A DNA stretch of 64,000 nucleotides from assembly GCA_017562135.1 (NCBI GenBank), contig QEYB01001522.1, positions 558,001 to 622,000 of the forward strand. Direction: 5' to 3'. The DNA is from Dipylidium caninum. Its lineage: Eukaryota; Platyhelminthes; Cestoda; Cyclophyllidea; Dipylidiidae. The translations under genes were made by a program, and so were the position numbers. Of this stretch, positions 1 to 14,355 are shown one piece after another (the stretch's first letter is position 1; each line of letters begins with the position of its first letter). The notes under the pieces are model-generated. The model saw nothing but the letters and a program-made list of their open reading frames with translations. It was not told the DNA's origin and searched no databases.

Positions 1-3000
1 TCCGCGTTCAGTAAATCACCTTTCGCCGGTAAAAAGGAAGCCGCTGGTCCTCCATCACGAAATGCAGGAGAAAGAGGTGGCGTTTTAAATTATTGCGTGA
101 TTACCCTCACTCCTTCTCCAGGATATCCCAGTTTGGGTGCAGTTCTTACAAGTTTATTTATCCCTCCCGCTCTCATCCCCCAACCACTAGCATGGGGTGA
201 CTCCCGCAAACCCTCTTGGCGGCATGGCTATGGCTGGTGTTAGTGAGGCGGAGCAGAGCGCCTTGCGAATCCTCCTCCCTTCATGCAGACTGCAGAAACT
301 GCAAGGCTTCCCGTGGCATCGGACTTGTGGCGCTCACCTGCAACTTCTCTTCGACCATTGCGCGTCGACTACACTGGCAGTGGCGAGGAGGAGGCCAGTA
401 CCTGCGAAAGCCCACTCACACATCCGATCTCAGGGAATTCAACAGATAATTACGCAAGGGTTTATGTATCGTGCTACACTATCTCATTTGCCTATTAGGC
501 ACCATATTTTCATTGAGCTAGCAGGAAAAGACCGTTAAGCGCCAGTCCAACAAATGTGCTCTTATTCAAAACAGTGAAAATTTTCATTGAGAAAAGTACT
601 GCATTTGTTATTAATTTTTGAGAAGAAAAAATGTGGACAAGTGAAAGCACGAGGAATAAAATTTCAATTTAGGTTGTGGGGAGCAATTTCCAGTTGTCGA
701 GAGGTCGCATAGGGGAATCCATCATCTCGACAAAAGATATATGGCCTTCTTACGTGTTAAAATTTTAAGTTCGACTTTGCTCTCAAACTCAGGCGAAGGA
801 AACTTGCAGTTTCCCTTGAAGGCTGCAAAGTGAAAATTCCTAGCGGCAGTGGTCAATAGGCGGGAAAGGAAAGGGAGGAAAAGCAGAAGCTTTCTCCCCC
901 AGATCGTCCAAGTGAAGTGGGGAGTGCGAGAGGGGTTCGCGGTAAGGCGAGAAGTACGGGGAGAAAAGGGGCGGAGGCACTGGCAATTGCTCTGGCCTCC
1001 CCCACACAGTTGGTCTGTCCGCCCGCGGTCGCAGATGCTCGAGCCCACTGGAGCATGCGACATGCACCAGCACACTCGCGTTTGGACTTGGGCTCACAAG
1101 CCCACTCACTCTCCCTCAACTCAGCATAACCGACCGCGACGGCGTAATTATCCGGCCGAATGGATCAGTCTCCACTAATTAGTGGATTTTGCAGCGGTGC
1201 CATTTGGAAGAAAAGGAAAGGATAAAGGCGATTTGTGGCCGACAGGCGTAATCCAAAGGGATCAGTCGGTTTGGCCGCAAAATGTTGTCTGCAAGTAGCA
1301 CGCAGATAAACGTACGGACTTTCATTAACATCAAATAAGTGCAAAGAGGAGAGAAACACGAGGAATTGGAATCCCTCACTCGAGAGCGCGACAAACATGC
1401 GAAAATATTTTAGGGCGCACCATTTTCCTAACTACCATGTTAAGGCGCCGTTCGGCAGTGTTCCCGTCCTGTCCGCAGGTGGCTTTCACGAAGGGGCCGA
1501 ATAGCCGTAGATGGTGCAACAGCCGCCGAAGAGTGGGCCGGCAACCCAGAGTGAGAGACATCAGCCCGGAGGGCCCGGAAGGCTGTCCTGGAAAGTTTAT
1601 GGCACATTTTGAAGAACGAGTGTGAAGATACTCTGGTTAATTTCAGTTACGAAGTGCTCCGACGCAGTCCTCCCCTAACACGATGCCGCGGTAAATATGA
1701 GAAAATTTGATGTGCGCATTTGTTGTTATCAACAGCAGCCCATATTTTCCGCGTTCACTTGAGTTCACAGCTCGGAGCACCTTCAAGCAGCTCGTGCGGG
1801 TCACTTCCCCAGACTGCAAAAGTTTTGGAACCGTGTTGGTAGAGGCCTCGGGGCAGAGCGATTAACGCAAGTTATCATGGCCGACTTAAGGCGGCGATGG
1901 ATTTTCTGCCGCACGTGTGAAAGAGAATCTCTCCTGTTCAAAGGAATATCATCCAGAAAGTCCCTTTTCAATGCCTTTGATGCATGTCATTGGGAGAACT
2001 ACTCGGCACTAATGCAAGTTCTTAGGCCGTCAGGACTTATAAATTTTACTTACTCTTCACAGCGAACCCAAATAAACTGTGATGTTTTGTCCAGTGTGGA
2101 CGATTTTGTGGCGAGAATAAAGGAGGACTTGGGAACTTTCGTGTTTTCACAATGCTATTAAATGTATCTTTGTGCTGACCAGTGTGCGGGACAATTTCAC
2201 TAAAGAAGTGTGAATCTTCCTCGCAGGTTATCTTTAGACTTTTACTAGCTCTCAAGAACACGTCGGCACTTCCACCAGGCACTGCGGCCTCCGCAGCCGC
2301 TGAGAAGGCGGTTTCGCTTCTCACCGCGAGGACTCCCTGCGAGGCTTCGCCGTGGACGGTGGGAAGGCGGGGACTGGGATCATTAGCGCGGGGACATAAA
2401 TAACGCCTTTATTATGCAACCGCCCCTCCTTTGGAGGAGACCCGGAGGGAGATAAAATAAGCCCATTAAAAACCACGATTTTATGTCAACGAAAGCTTCA
2501 CAAAATTGGCCGAATTTCGCTCTGCATGACATTACTGACTTGGAGAGAGCCACGACTCACTTGAATCACGTCGAGGCCTCAGCTTTAAATGCCAAATCTG
2601 TCCGGCTGGTGATCTGAGGGCGCGCACAATCCAAAGACCTCTCTTCTCCGAAGATGCATTAGAATGTCAGCTTAGACAACAAGTGACATTTGGGTGAAGC
2701 GGGGTACTTAGTGTCACGAAAGTTAACAGCTCTGTGAAAATAGCGTATACAGGACGAATTAACGCCTCAAAATACGACAATGAAAATGTTCGTACATCTT
2801 AAAGAAAAATTCTTAAGGATCTTTTGTGGCCCTGGTTGAGAAAGTAGTTTATTTCCGCTCTCTTCTCTGTTTTGGTGGCGCATCTTATTTGGGGCGTGGT
2901 CGGTCGCCGCGATCTCCCGAAGTTTGCCCCATAATTAGGGAGGAGTTGGCTGAAAGCCCCATCGTCCTGATTGTGGAGAATGGATATCTAGTGCGCTTAG

Positions 3001-4310
3001 CCGGTGAGCAAGATAAAGTGTATTTTCCCCATTGAGTTCGGAAGGCAACTGAGGCAGTCCCCTCCCTCGCATAGGGTAGCTCGTTTAAGCCAAAAAGCAC
3101 ATGTTTCCAGGGCAAACAGCACATATCCATAAAAATGACAGTCGCAAATGAAATTAGTCGCAAGAAGGAAGAAATGGAGGCGAGGAGGGCCGACAAGTTG
3201 GTACTTGCGATCTGTGGAACTTTATTTTCGACATTTATTACCTTTATGGCATTTTAGTTCTTTCGTACACTTCACGGGCATCTTGCTCTGATTGTTGGAG
3301 GAAATAGTTTGTTTAAAAAAAGGTCCTGACACAAAGGCTTCGATAGACTGGGGAGACGAAGATCACACGGTATGGGCTGGAGGAAAACTGTAGACCGGAC
3401 GAGGAGCCGAGGTCCTCCAATGAAGTGTCTGCGCCTGGTGTGCTTGCCACTGGAATGGTACACCGCTGACTGAAGACCGCGCATCGCGAGTTTTCTTGCG
3501 AATCACTGAGTAGACGAAGTTACGGCCATATCCGGGAGCCACGAATTCCCTCCTCAGGAAAAGAATGTTAACCAAACAGCCTGGCAGCGCACGGAAACCA
3601 TGTGTACATTTTAGTTCTCAATCTAGAAAAAATGTTAGGCATTGCCATAAGGCTCCTCAACCTTCCCATTCATCGGTGAGGGTGCCTGCGTGAAGGGAAC
3701 CCAAGGTGTAGTTTGTACCTATGGAGACAGGACGTTAATACACTTTTCACAGAGGTCTCGTGGAATGTACGAGGATGGGGAAAGACTTCGGAAAATGCGC
3801 AATGAAATGACTGTCGCTGGTCGGTTCTCGGAGCTCCCGGGGCGTAGAGCCTTGATGAGGGCCGAATGAATATATATTAAGGCAAATGAGGGGGAACACT
3901 TTAATATAGAAGTCTCCTCGTGGGCAAACTGGCTCTACTCGCGGCTGAGTTTTCGGGGCTCTTGAGAGGAAATGCGTGTTTGCCATACCTCTTCCACTGT
4001 TTACGGCGACATAAAGCCACCGCTTTCGAAAGTCTCGCCTCGGAATTATATCCATTAAGGGTCCAGTGGGAAAGGTAACTTTCTCGCTTACTATGGCGTC
4101 AAGTAAATTTCAGTGTTGGTTTACCTGGCTTGTGGCGCAGTCTTCTTTAAACGGGGGACAAGGGAGTGCGTGGCAGCTCAGACCGCGTAGCAGTAAAGGT
4201 CACGGGCTCCTCGCTGTAGACCTTGTTTGACGTCTCTGACACGACTGTGACACTGGAATGGTTACGGAAGCATGCGTAAAACTTTCCACGCGGTGAGCGT
4301 AAATTGTGTG

Positions 4311-4364
4311 CCTAATCGCCTCGGCTAAGTTGGTGCGCCTAATCGCCTCGGCTAAGTTGGTGCG
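4311..4364. repeat. Exact 27-bp tandem duplication
   Basis: The unit beginning CCTAATCGCCTCGGCTAAGT occurs at 4311-4337 and again, identical, at 4338-4364. The absence of any mismatch suggests a recent slippage or duplication. Confidence 0.95.
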
Positions 4365-6156
4365 CGTTCCCATGATAAATGCGAATATCGCCTTATAACA
4401 AGGGGGAGGGATCAGTTTATGTGGCTTTAAATCTAAACTCCCACAAGACGGATGTGCGGATCAGTGCGCACATTTAAGTTAAACAAAAAGTAGGAATGGC
4501 TTGGGCATTGGCTGTTTCACACTTTTGAAGAACAAAGTGTATTTCACTTTGGTAAATATCTATGGGATACAGTTGTTAATTCTACCGACAAATCTCCACG
4601 AGAGAAATGTTTCTGCGGCGTTACATGCTACTTTCATAAAAAGAGTCTCAGGCTCCCGTAGACGGTGCGGGGTGGACTTTGCATGTTCTTCCTGACAACA
4701 TTGAGTTTGAATTGGGGCATCAGCAAAATAGTGCCGTCCACAACCGAGCGTGAACAAGTCGTTTCCGAGAGGAGCACCCGGTCTGCGAGGCCAGGGCCCC
4801 CGGACTCACCTCTCTCTCCCGCCCTGCTCGAGTACTCTCGGCCCATTGGGCGGCGGTTGGGGGAAAGGGGCGGTGACCCGAACTGAGAGGAGGCACTTCT
4901 TCTCCCCGACCCCCGGTACACATTGGGACCATTCCGTTAATCCGTCAGCCACTCGAGAGACCGCTGCTGCTGTTACAATCGTGGATTTTGGCCTTAGCAT
5001 CTTGAGATGACTTTAACACTTCCTACAATCGTCCAGGCGAAGTTAAATTGGCTGGAACATTAGTTAGGGTGATTTTCAACACGACTCGAAAAAAGAAAAC
5101 CAAATGATGTGGCGAATTTATGTCTCCTCCAATTCCGTGTTGGTGGAGCCTCCAAATGATCTTCGGGGCGTCGGTTGTCAACAGCGGTATGGGGTGTCAG
5201 GACCATAATTTCGAGTTTCACTGAAGTGTGTAAATAAATTTTATTTCCACATCGGAGACACTTGGGAAAAACCTCGGCAATGGGGAGGTAAAAGGCGGAT
5301 ATGCGAATGGCAGAGCTATGCGGTTTCATTGCGTCCCTGGTCGAGAGTATTTTGGGAGAGGCGTCGACCGGCGAGCAAAGACAAGTCACCCAAGCTCATT
5401 CGTCACCGTTCGCTGCACCAAGTTGGTTGCTTTCGAAATTAGGCAAACTCTGCCCGTACATTCAATGCGAGAGAATACTTGCTTCTTTGCTGTTTGCCCA
5501 AAAAATAGAAGGAAATGAAGGTGATAAAATTGTTTTTACTAGAGTCCCACAGAACCCAAAATGAAGGTGGAAAATCGTTTTTCCCGAGGTCCCACATGAA
5601 TGATACCATTTTCCACGGTAATCCGGAAAAATCGGCAAAATGAACCTCTGGCCGTCTTAATCACTTTGTAGACACAAAAGTAGCCCTCATGGCCGAAAGG
5701 AGATCTTTCTTGGCCGAGATAATGCCGCTTACTCGTGCCGAAAGTCACCGTAATTAGGCAAATGTCGGAATGACAGTCGAGTAGAGCGCGTGGGGATCGG
5801 TGAGTGTGCCAAGAGCCCTGGACGAGGTGCCCCGCTACTGCCACTGGGATGGGGGAAGGAAGCAGCATGAGTCTTCCGAGTCCTTTTGCCTCCCTTCAGT
5901 CCACAAGGGGTCCTGAACCCCTTGCGTCTGCGTCTCCCGCTTTGTCAATCACGGAGTGACCAGAACAAACGTATATTTTTCTCAAGGTGCTTTATTCTTC
6001 ATTGTCGACGTTCTCTCGACTTAATGAAAGGGGAGTAGAAGAAATAACACATGCTCGGGATGATTCACCTCCGAGTGGGCAATTAATATTCTCCATCGCC
6101 CACTTAGACTGCAAGTAAACAACAATTTCCATTGAAGTAACGACTAACATGACATA

Positions 6157-6177
6157 ACACACACACACACACACACA
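6157..6177. repeat. (AC)n microsatellite
   Basis: Uninterrupted AC dinucleotide run of 21 bases. Confidence 0.95.
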
Positions 6178-9100
6178 TGCCCGTTCCATTTATGGCATTT
6201 AGGCGAGGGTCAGCGCCAAAGACTTATGGGTCCCGTTGGCCACGCTTTTCGCACAGAGACATCCCCATTAACAGCGGTTCCCCAGACGGCCTGCAAAGGT
6301 TACTCGCACCAGCCCCGAAAAGTTGAACGAAATATGCCATTTAACATTATTAGTGACTGAATACCGGGTAGACTTTTCTCATTTGGCAGCATTTGGATGC
6401 AAATTTGTTGAGGCCCTGTGCCGAAACCAGGATTCTCACATTAAGACTAAACGGAAGTTTAAATAAGCACCGCTTTCACAATTTTAAATAGGGAGAATAA
6501 CTGAGAGCAGTGCAATGAAGAGGAGGAGGAGGAAGAGGCGTTTACCCCGAAAGATTGCTATTTTGAAGAGAAATTGGCTTTGGAGGAGCCCAGGCCTCCT
6601 GAACGTTGACAAGTCAATGAATAAGTGACATTCTGTCCTATGTAGTTTCGTACATAGCACGAAATTTTTTAAGCTCTCAGAAGTTTTACGCAAAGAAAGA
6701 GGAGATATTGAGTAAGAAAAGTGAGAAGATTCACGTGCTCCTACCGAGTAGAGGAAGACTTTTATAAAGTTGACGAGGGCAAGACGATAGCCACAAGTTT
6801 ATTCGAACTCAATCGGCGGGTTTACGTGGAGTGAACGAAATGCCTCGGTTCGATGACCAAGGTTACGGAGGCGCATCAACGGCGCTCGGATAAACTGTCG
6901 TCATCCTCGGTGCCTCGGAAGACGAACAGGGCGCAGACGCTGACATTCGACCTCTTTTCCTTCGTCGCATGTGCCTGACAGACGTAAGAGTGGGAGGAGT
7001 AAATACAATTAGACGACAAACTGAAAAACCTTTGAAAACGTTCCTATTTGTTGTTTCCACTGCACTTACCATTCAGGCAACTGGAGGGAAGGTTCGGAAT
7101 GAGCGTCTGGCACATGCGAAAAACAATAAACTTGGGCAAGATGAATTCCTTAAATCTACGCCAGTGTAGAATTTTCTTATGGTTCCTCGTGGTCGTCAGT
7201 TCACGTAACCAACTAGTCCCCACCAATGGAGGAAAACCGATGATGTGGCAGAGGTGCTAGGATGCCATCTGACCTTCCGTGGAACTTCCAAATGACGTTG
7301 GGAAGTCAAGCTTCTGGCGGGGGCCGACTGTCCCTCCGCAGAACCGATTTGCATTCTTTCCCTCGCCTGACTCACGTCTTGGGCAAATTCCCTAAACCAC
7401 TCATCTTCCAAATCGGCATCACACTGAGTCATGCCTTTTCTCGGACATGCCTCCATCATCTCTTTCTCCGCCGCTCCCCACGTATTGTTACCATGGCTAC
7501 AGACATAGCTTTTTAAATTGCGAACTAACGATGCCAACTGACGCGTTGCTGGCAGGGCCAGAGACTATTTGTCTGCTTTGTTGCCGTTTATTTGCGGCTT
7601 TCTCCTAAGGCCGTGATGACAGGCCCTTTCTTCGATGCTGGGGTGGGCTAACTGGGAAGCCGATGGGGGCAGCACCGGCGGTCTACTTTCGCTCTTTCCC
7701 AGGCGGTTATAGCCACTTCATTGTCTAGTAGGCGACTTCCCTCCAGCCTACATTTTGCCCCCGTTGGCTTTGTTTTAGGGGTACACAATTCCGACAAACG
7801 TTCCCCAGTCTTTTATGAGGAAGCAATCCACACATATGGGAGATTACATTCGATAAAATTAGAAATAATTACTGAAAAGTTCGCAGAAATCTTTACGTTT
7901 TGTAAATATTCTAATCAAGAAATCCCAATATGGCACCTCTATTTGGTGTCAGATGGCGTCTGATGTTACCATTTTGGCATATGGTACAACCGGTAATCTT
8001 CAACTGGGGGCATCGGTGGCTGTTGAGTGGACAATGCAAAATGGAGCATGAGTGTTTTAATGCCAGCAGATGGTAAATCACTCGCCCCACCCGCAATCTA
8101 GCCCAATGTTCAACAACTACGTCTACTTCTCACACGGAGGAAGATGCATTCAGCTTGACTGCACACCTTTCTGAGGAATAAATGAGACGTTCATGAACCG
8201 GTAAAACAATGACTGGTAACGGGCACTGGCGGCCGTAGGTTTGGTGGGAGAACAGAATTTTTCCCTCCTTAAGCGGCTGCAGCCGCGGGCCGCTGCTCCC
8301 CTCGGGGCTTCTCACCCCTTCACGTCGCGTTAGTCACCTGGGGAAGGTAAACGCCCTTCGTTCACACACTGCTAGGCGTGACTAAGTCACCTCACCAAGC
8401 AGACGTGTTTATTGCAGTGGGGATCCAAATGACCCTCCTGTCTGCCTCTCACTTAATTGGCCATCTGTTCTGACTTCTGACGCTGGGTAATTATTGGGCC
8501 CCTCAGCAACAAAAGCCGTATTTCTTCTTCCCCTGGCGCATGCAAACAAAAAGCAGTGAGCTGGGCACTTTGCTGCAAGTGGGAATTTGCTTCCAATGCG
8601 CCTATTTTGAAAGACCTTTATGATCTTCTCTTCGTATTGACCGAGTCCTCAGAGGAACGAGAATTTCCGCAAATTTGAATCTACTGAAGGGCGGGCTTGG
8701 CTGGAAGGACGCATCGCACACCGGTTACTGGCTCGATTTGAGTAGCTGTGTTTTTTTGAGCTGCCTAAGCAGAGCGTTGTTCGAAGTTTCTTTCTCTCAC
8801 GAATCTCAAAGGCGATAAATAATGCAGAAAATAGATACGAGGGAACGAAAGGTCACATATACGGGATTATGGGAAAATTGTTGCCTTAGAGACAAAAATA
8901 CTCATCTCGTGCACTGGTATGCCGAGTGACTAACAGCCCATAAGGTATGAAGGAGAAGTGAAAGTGGGCATGATTATTCAGACTTGACTTCCTTTCTTGT
9001 CAAATAATTTACACATTTTGAGCCAGACTGATAATTGGCTGAGGGAGACATTCACTCTATACAGTTTTATAAGCTGAACTTCTATAAACATGCACCCAGA

Positions 9101-11886
9101 CTCGAACCGCGAGTCAAAAAAGGGGACGCTGGTCAGCTTTCCTCAACAACGTTTAGTGGCATCGAGATCGGCAAATGAAATTGGCACCGTCAGGGGGCCT
9201 CAATTCTGTGCAACTTCGGCTCTCTAGCACACAGTTCTCCACCACATCAAAGCATTTCTCGTGGTCCCGCGGAATCGACTTACTACAAGCGGAATCCCTT
9301 GCGAGCATATAATTTACTTGAGAATCTATTGCTTGTGACTTTGACGGGCAACTAAGCCATGGGAGACGCAGTCCGCGCGTGAGCTCCGTAGACTTTGCAA
9401 AAAGTGACAGTTGGTGAGAGCAGTTGGCAGAATAATAAAAGATTCATATGTAGGTCCGTGGGAGGAGCGAAACACACTACTTGATAGTGGTCAGCATGTA
9501 AATATGTGACACTGAAATGGTTAACTGAAGTCTTCCCGTGAAAGTAAGTTACAGAAACAGGGAAAAGTAAATTGCATTTGGAATTAAGTTCTTCCAGTGC
9601 GTGTCCCGGTCCCCATTAAACTTCGACTGAAGCTCCAGCTACCGTTACAGCGCTTATCTGATTTCTAGAGGTTTAGTGACGTAGAGCTACATGCAATAAC
9701 TCTGCATAGTGATAAACAGATACAATAAAAGTCGCGTCTTGGTCGCGTGGAACACGCGGATTTATGTTGGTGTGGGCGTGTTTGAAGTGTGGCACATAAG
9801 TGGACGAAAAGCCTATTTACGATGATATTTGCACTGTTTCGTTACTTTCTGCTGAACGGTTGTAGGAAAGGCACAGCCCTCTTCCTCGGTTTTCGGTCTG
9901 TATGGCGAAGCAATCAGGAGTTAAGTGCACTGTGACTAGTAATTAGCAATTCAAAACCTTCTTAGCATTCATATCCTTCAAGCAATTAATTTTAACTGGA
10001 TGGCCAAATTTATATTAATACAATATTAATGTTGTTGGAGGAGGCTAAGAAACTTTGTCACCACGGAAAACTCGCAGGAGGTGCCCGCGTGGACCGGGAC
10101 GATTGCGCTCATTACCTCGTTTGCTGGCTGTGCTGCAGCACTCCTGCACTGGCACATTAGTCTTTGGCGCGTTTCCCGCGTCCGCCGGGACGGATTCCCG
10201 CCCTCTCAGCAGCCACATCTGATCGGTGCCGGTGCCGCGGGTCACGGACCGAGCCAGTGCGCGCAGCGCCTCCTGCCTGACCTGAAATTGCCTGACATTT
10301 TGGTGCAGTGGGATTTCGAAATAAATTGCTCTAATGAGAAAATGTGACACTACGAGTGACTGACAACTGGACCCCTTTAGCCTTCAAAATGCTACTACCT
10401 AACACCTCCTGCCTGCAGTCGGTAAATTATTCACGACCATCCTTACCCTGGAAGCATCCGCTTTTCCAGGCAAGCACCAAAGGCTGTTGTAGGTGTGTGA
10501 CAAGGATATTTCAGTCATCAAAGTGGGAAGACACAAAATAGACACAGGAACACCTAAGCCTATTCGAGGATGTCTTCCTGTGTCATTTTTGGCTGATCTA
10601 AGTCCTTCAAAAGACCATTGTTAGGAGTAAAAGATCTGTCCAAGGCGGGTTGTTTGTCGAACTCCTGGACGCACATGTACCACACTTAAGCAACTTACAC
10701 GAAGGATCGAGAAGTTAAACTCGCGGATAATTTATGTAATTTATTCCTAAATAAGATGGACGGCCATTCGTCACCTTGCGGTTCGTGCAAACGGCACAGC
10801 AAGCATTTTAGTGTACCTGCATTTACCATGCATTCCCTCGCCTGCGGCTGCCAGACTCCTGTCTACTTCCTCCGCAGTGATAAGCCCTCGGGTGGGCGCT
10901 CCTGTCCAGACAGCGACAGTCATGAGGGCGCAGAGACCGAGCAAAGGAGAAACCAGACACGATCCTCTTCAACCATCAAACGGCTCACTTTGCACGACGC
11001 GCGCGAGCGAATGAGCGGCGATGTGTACAAGCATGCCGCAGTGAGGGGGCTTGCGGTGCCGCCATGATCCCGCATAGGAACCACCTTCGTTGCTTTCGGA
11101 ACGATCTCGACAAGCGCCCAATTGGCCAAACAGCCGAGGCGGTGAGACTGGCCCACTGTGACGTGGGGCGGGACAAGCTCGGAGGCGGCGGCCGAGGCGG
11201 GCTGAAGTGTGGCGGATACAAGCACTCGTTTGAGCGTCACTTGACTACCTGAAACCGTCCAACTCCTCAGCTCCAGCCAGACTCTGTAGCCACTTACCTC
11301 AATCACCTGAAATGCAAAATTTTCCTAACCGCAAACGAAATGAATTACAGTTACAAATTAATATTTCCGCACAGGATGCTACTCCCCTTCCCACTGCCAC
11401 CTTGCCCTTGCCTTGGGTCTATGCTGTTGGCTGAGGCAGAGAAATAGTGCGTTAAAAAACTCACTGAGAACCTAACAAAAAGAAAAAAAATTGTTTTGTT
11501 TGACAGAGCACTGTTTTCTGACTGAACGGTGGGACAGAAATAGGTAGAGCCTTGATTGCTTAAGGGGAATGTCACTTTTAAAATTCTTCCTGTCCTGACA
11601 AAATAAGGTGATGCATCAATGGCGGATGCCATTAATTTCTCGGGTGGTATCATTTGGGGCAAATAGACAAAAAAATTAAAATGTAAGAACTAATAGAATA
11701 CCATGGCGCAAGCGAGAAATTCGGTGATATTAATGCGGTTGTCTTGAGAAGCGCTGGGGACAAAGTCGAGATGCTACTCCGCAGTTATTTTTTGCCTCCA
11801 AGCTGTCTAAATGTAACTTTCTCCGAAAGGCCTCGTCCTTGGTGCTTTTCTTTCATCTTCGTCATTCTTGCCACGCAAGCACCAAT

Positions 11887-11939
11887 ACCACCGCCACCAC
11901 CGCCACCGCCACCATCGCCGGCAGCAGCAGCAGCAGCAG
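11887..11939. repeat. CCACCG trinucleotide tract followed by (CAG)6
   Basis: A run of CCA/CCG triplets passes directly into six CAG units (11922-11939). It is open in several frames on both strands, which explains the Pro/His/Gln-rich or Gly/Trp-rich reading frames; I see no gene around it. Confidence 0.85.
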
Positions 11940-14308
11940 ATGACATTTCTGCAGACTTCCCCCTCCCTTCCCGTGACATGGCGCATGCGACGCAATGGAG
12001 ATGACAAATTTCCCTTTTCTATCTTTTCATGTAAACCCTGTTCGCTGCAAATGTATGGTGGCTGAGGTTTGGGTCTTCTTTCCCCCACAACGAATTCGTG
12101 CATGCCTGCTTCAGTGTATTTGCGGAGAAGAGGCGGAAGCTGAAAAATAAAAATTGCCAGGAATATCCACTTCCTTTCTGTTGACATTTATTCATCTCGC
12201 ACACACAAATCTTGATAGATGGAAACGCCGACAGATAGATGATCACGTAGGGGCGAACTCATTTAAAGCCGGCAGATATCGCAGTGTGGGGGACAGTCAC
12301 CAGGTGATGAGGGTGGTAAGTTAAAGGAGGACCTTGACGTGACACGCCCACACAATGGGGAGTCTCACTCGCCCAGGAGATACCCCGAGTGGTCGGCTTT
12401 GGTAGGCGTCTCACGGCGAGGTCTGCCGGTCGAGCCCCGGGAAATGCAGCACATATTTGAAATGCCCTCAACAGTCTCTCCCACTTTTAAAAGGTCTGGA
12501 ATGAATAGGCAAAGAAAGAACAAGGAGTCTGCTCAAAAATCGCAATAAGCTTGGAGAACTCGGGCCCGCGACTTCGGGCCATTTAACCATCTCAGTCGCA
12601 CGAGGGAGGGGGCGCCTCCGCCGTTCGGGATTATGCTGCGCGACATCCGACGGCATCTCATGGGTGAGTGCTACGAAGGTGTGTTCGTAGCGAAACTGGC
12701 TCCTGGTGGTGCTCGATTCGACGGAGTCCCGAAGATTTTGACGTCATTCTCATTCAGTGCTGTCGTCGTCTGCGAGGTTATTAGAGAATTGGGAAGTCAG
12801 TGCATTGAGACGTCTTCTACCAGCAAGTGAACTTAAATTATAAGTTATCTCTAGAAGGGCCTAAAAATCGGATTTTCGCGTTAGAGCTGCATTGTGAAGT
12901 GTGCACATTTGTTTCCCTCCAGAGAGACGGGTGGCAATTTAATATTCACGCGGCCATAAGGCACACCAACACTCCGATGGAACTGAATAATACAAAATGT
13001 CACAAGAGAATGTAAACGACGAGAAATAGCAGAAGCTGGAAGGGGAAAGGGTTGCACAAAGTGTTATACACCAAAATTGAAGTAAATTTGGTAATTCTAC
13101 TAACACTACTTTGCCATCTCGTCTGGGAAGGACTTCGTTTATCCTGACAAGGAAGTGGGGTGTGGAGGTGTGGTGGGACCAACGACCAAGCGTGAGCGGC
13201 CCCTGATCAACGCTTCTTGTCACGAAGTCCGACCCAGCTGGTAGCTGCCCCCGAGGCGCTCGGTGGGGTCGGGACTCTTCCCATACAACAAACCGCCGAA
13301 CTTTACGCTCGGCCATTTCGAAGGTCCGCTGTGCGATAACATAAATGAGACAAGAGGTAGAAATGCGTGCTGCCGAGCCAGTGAACTGAATTGTTGGGCA
13401 TAATTTACATAAGATCTTGAACTTCACCGTTGGACGACATTGTTATCTTGAGTCATTTATGTTTTGTCCAGAAAATATGTTGTTTTCTCCTACAGGCGTC
13501 GGTCAGTAACCTCGGTAAGCGAAACTGCTGCGTGTGTATTATGCAGAATCCAAAGAAAAGTTGACGAGGCCAAGTGAAGACAGAGCAGAAGAAAGGTCAT
13601 TCAACTGGAGCCCTTCTCTCCTCTGCCGACTTTGTGGACCAGTGGCAAACTGATAATCTCTTAGGGGAGTACGAAGAAGCTCCTCGGCTGCTTGAGCCAT
13701 CGCTCCAGCCATGGGCTGCACTGCCTATAAAGTTTTTAGCAGGATTATCTTCTCAATTCTGGCAATTTCTGAAGTCTCAACTTGCCTTTAAATGCAGAAC
13801 TCAGTAGACTGAGATAGAAATCATACGAAAATGACGTTGTCATGGCGTGAGCTTCGAGATTTATGTGGCGTCTTTCGGAGAAGACGGTAGCGAAGTGCCT
13901 TGTCTAGGGGGCCAGATAAAGCATTTCTCCTCAGCATGTTCGTTTAAAATGACGGTGAGGTGGTGTATGCCTTCGGTTTAACCAGAGACGCGCAAAGGGA
14001 AGTAGGCCATCCTCGACGGTGTCTCAAAAGTCCTCTGTTGCTTTGTCCATCAGTCGAGGAAGAGTCAAAGATGCTGAGAAAAGCAGGTGACAACTCTATC
14101 GGAATTATGACTAGAAAATTTATCTTGTAACAGCGATAAGTGGGCTGTAGAAGTAATTAAAAAATTGCTCTGTGGAGGAGAAAGGCCCAGAAAGATGAAA
14201 GGGTTTGTAGGGAACTCTGTGCGTATAATTACAGGCAGTATGATCCACGCTGAGAGTAACATGACAAGGTGTCCTGAGGGAGAGGGAGGGGAGGAGACGA
14301 GACGAGGT

Positions 14309-14355
14309 GAGAAGGAAGGAAGGAAGGAAGGAAGAAGGGAAGGAAGAAAGAAGGG
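14309..14355. repeat. (GGAA)n purine tract
   Basis: Five near-perfect GGAA units (14312-14334) followed by degenerate AAGGGAAGGAAG. An all-purine strand of about 45 nt. Confidence 0.85.

Noticed and set aside
11744..12187. Overlapping open frames over the CCACCG/CAG tract
   Set aside because: They arise from triplet repeats that keep all frames open; no flanking coding sequence or splice sites.
12380..12445. Leu/Ser tRNA-like arms (CCGAGTGGTCGGC and GGTCGAGCCCC)
   Set aside because: The T loop lacks one base, the acceptor stem does not pair and there is no anticodon stem; at best a decayed tRNA-derived fragment.
12626..12664. Possible short first coding exon (MLRDIRRHLM followed by GTGAGT)
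   Set aside because: Only ten codons, no downstream partner exon found, and the protocadherin already has its own signal peptide start.
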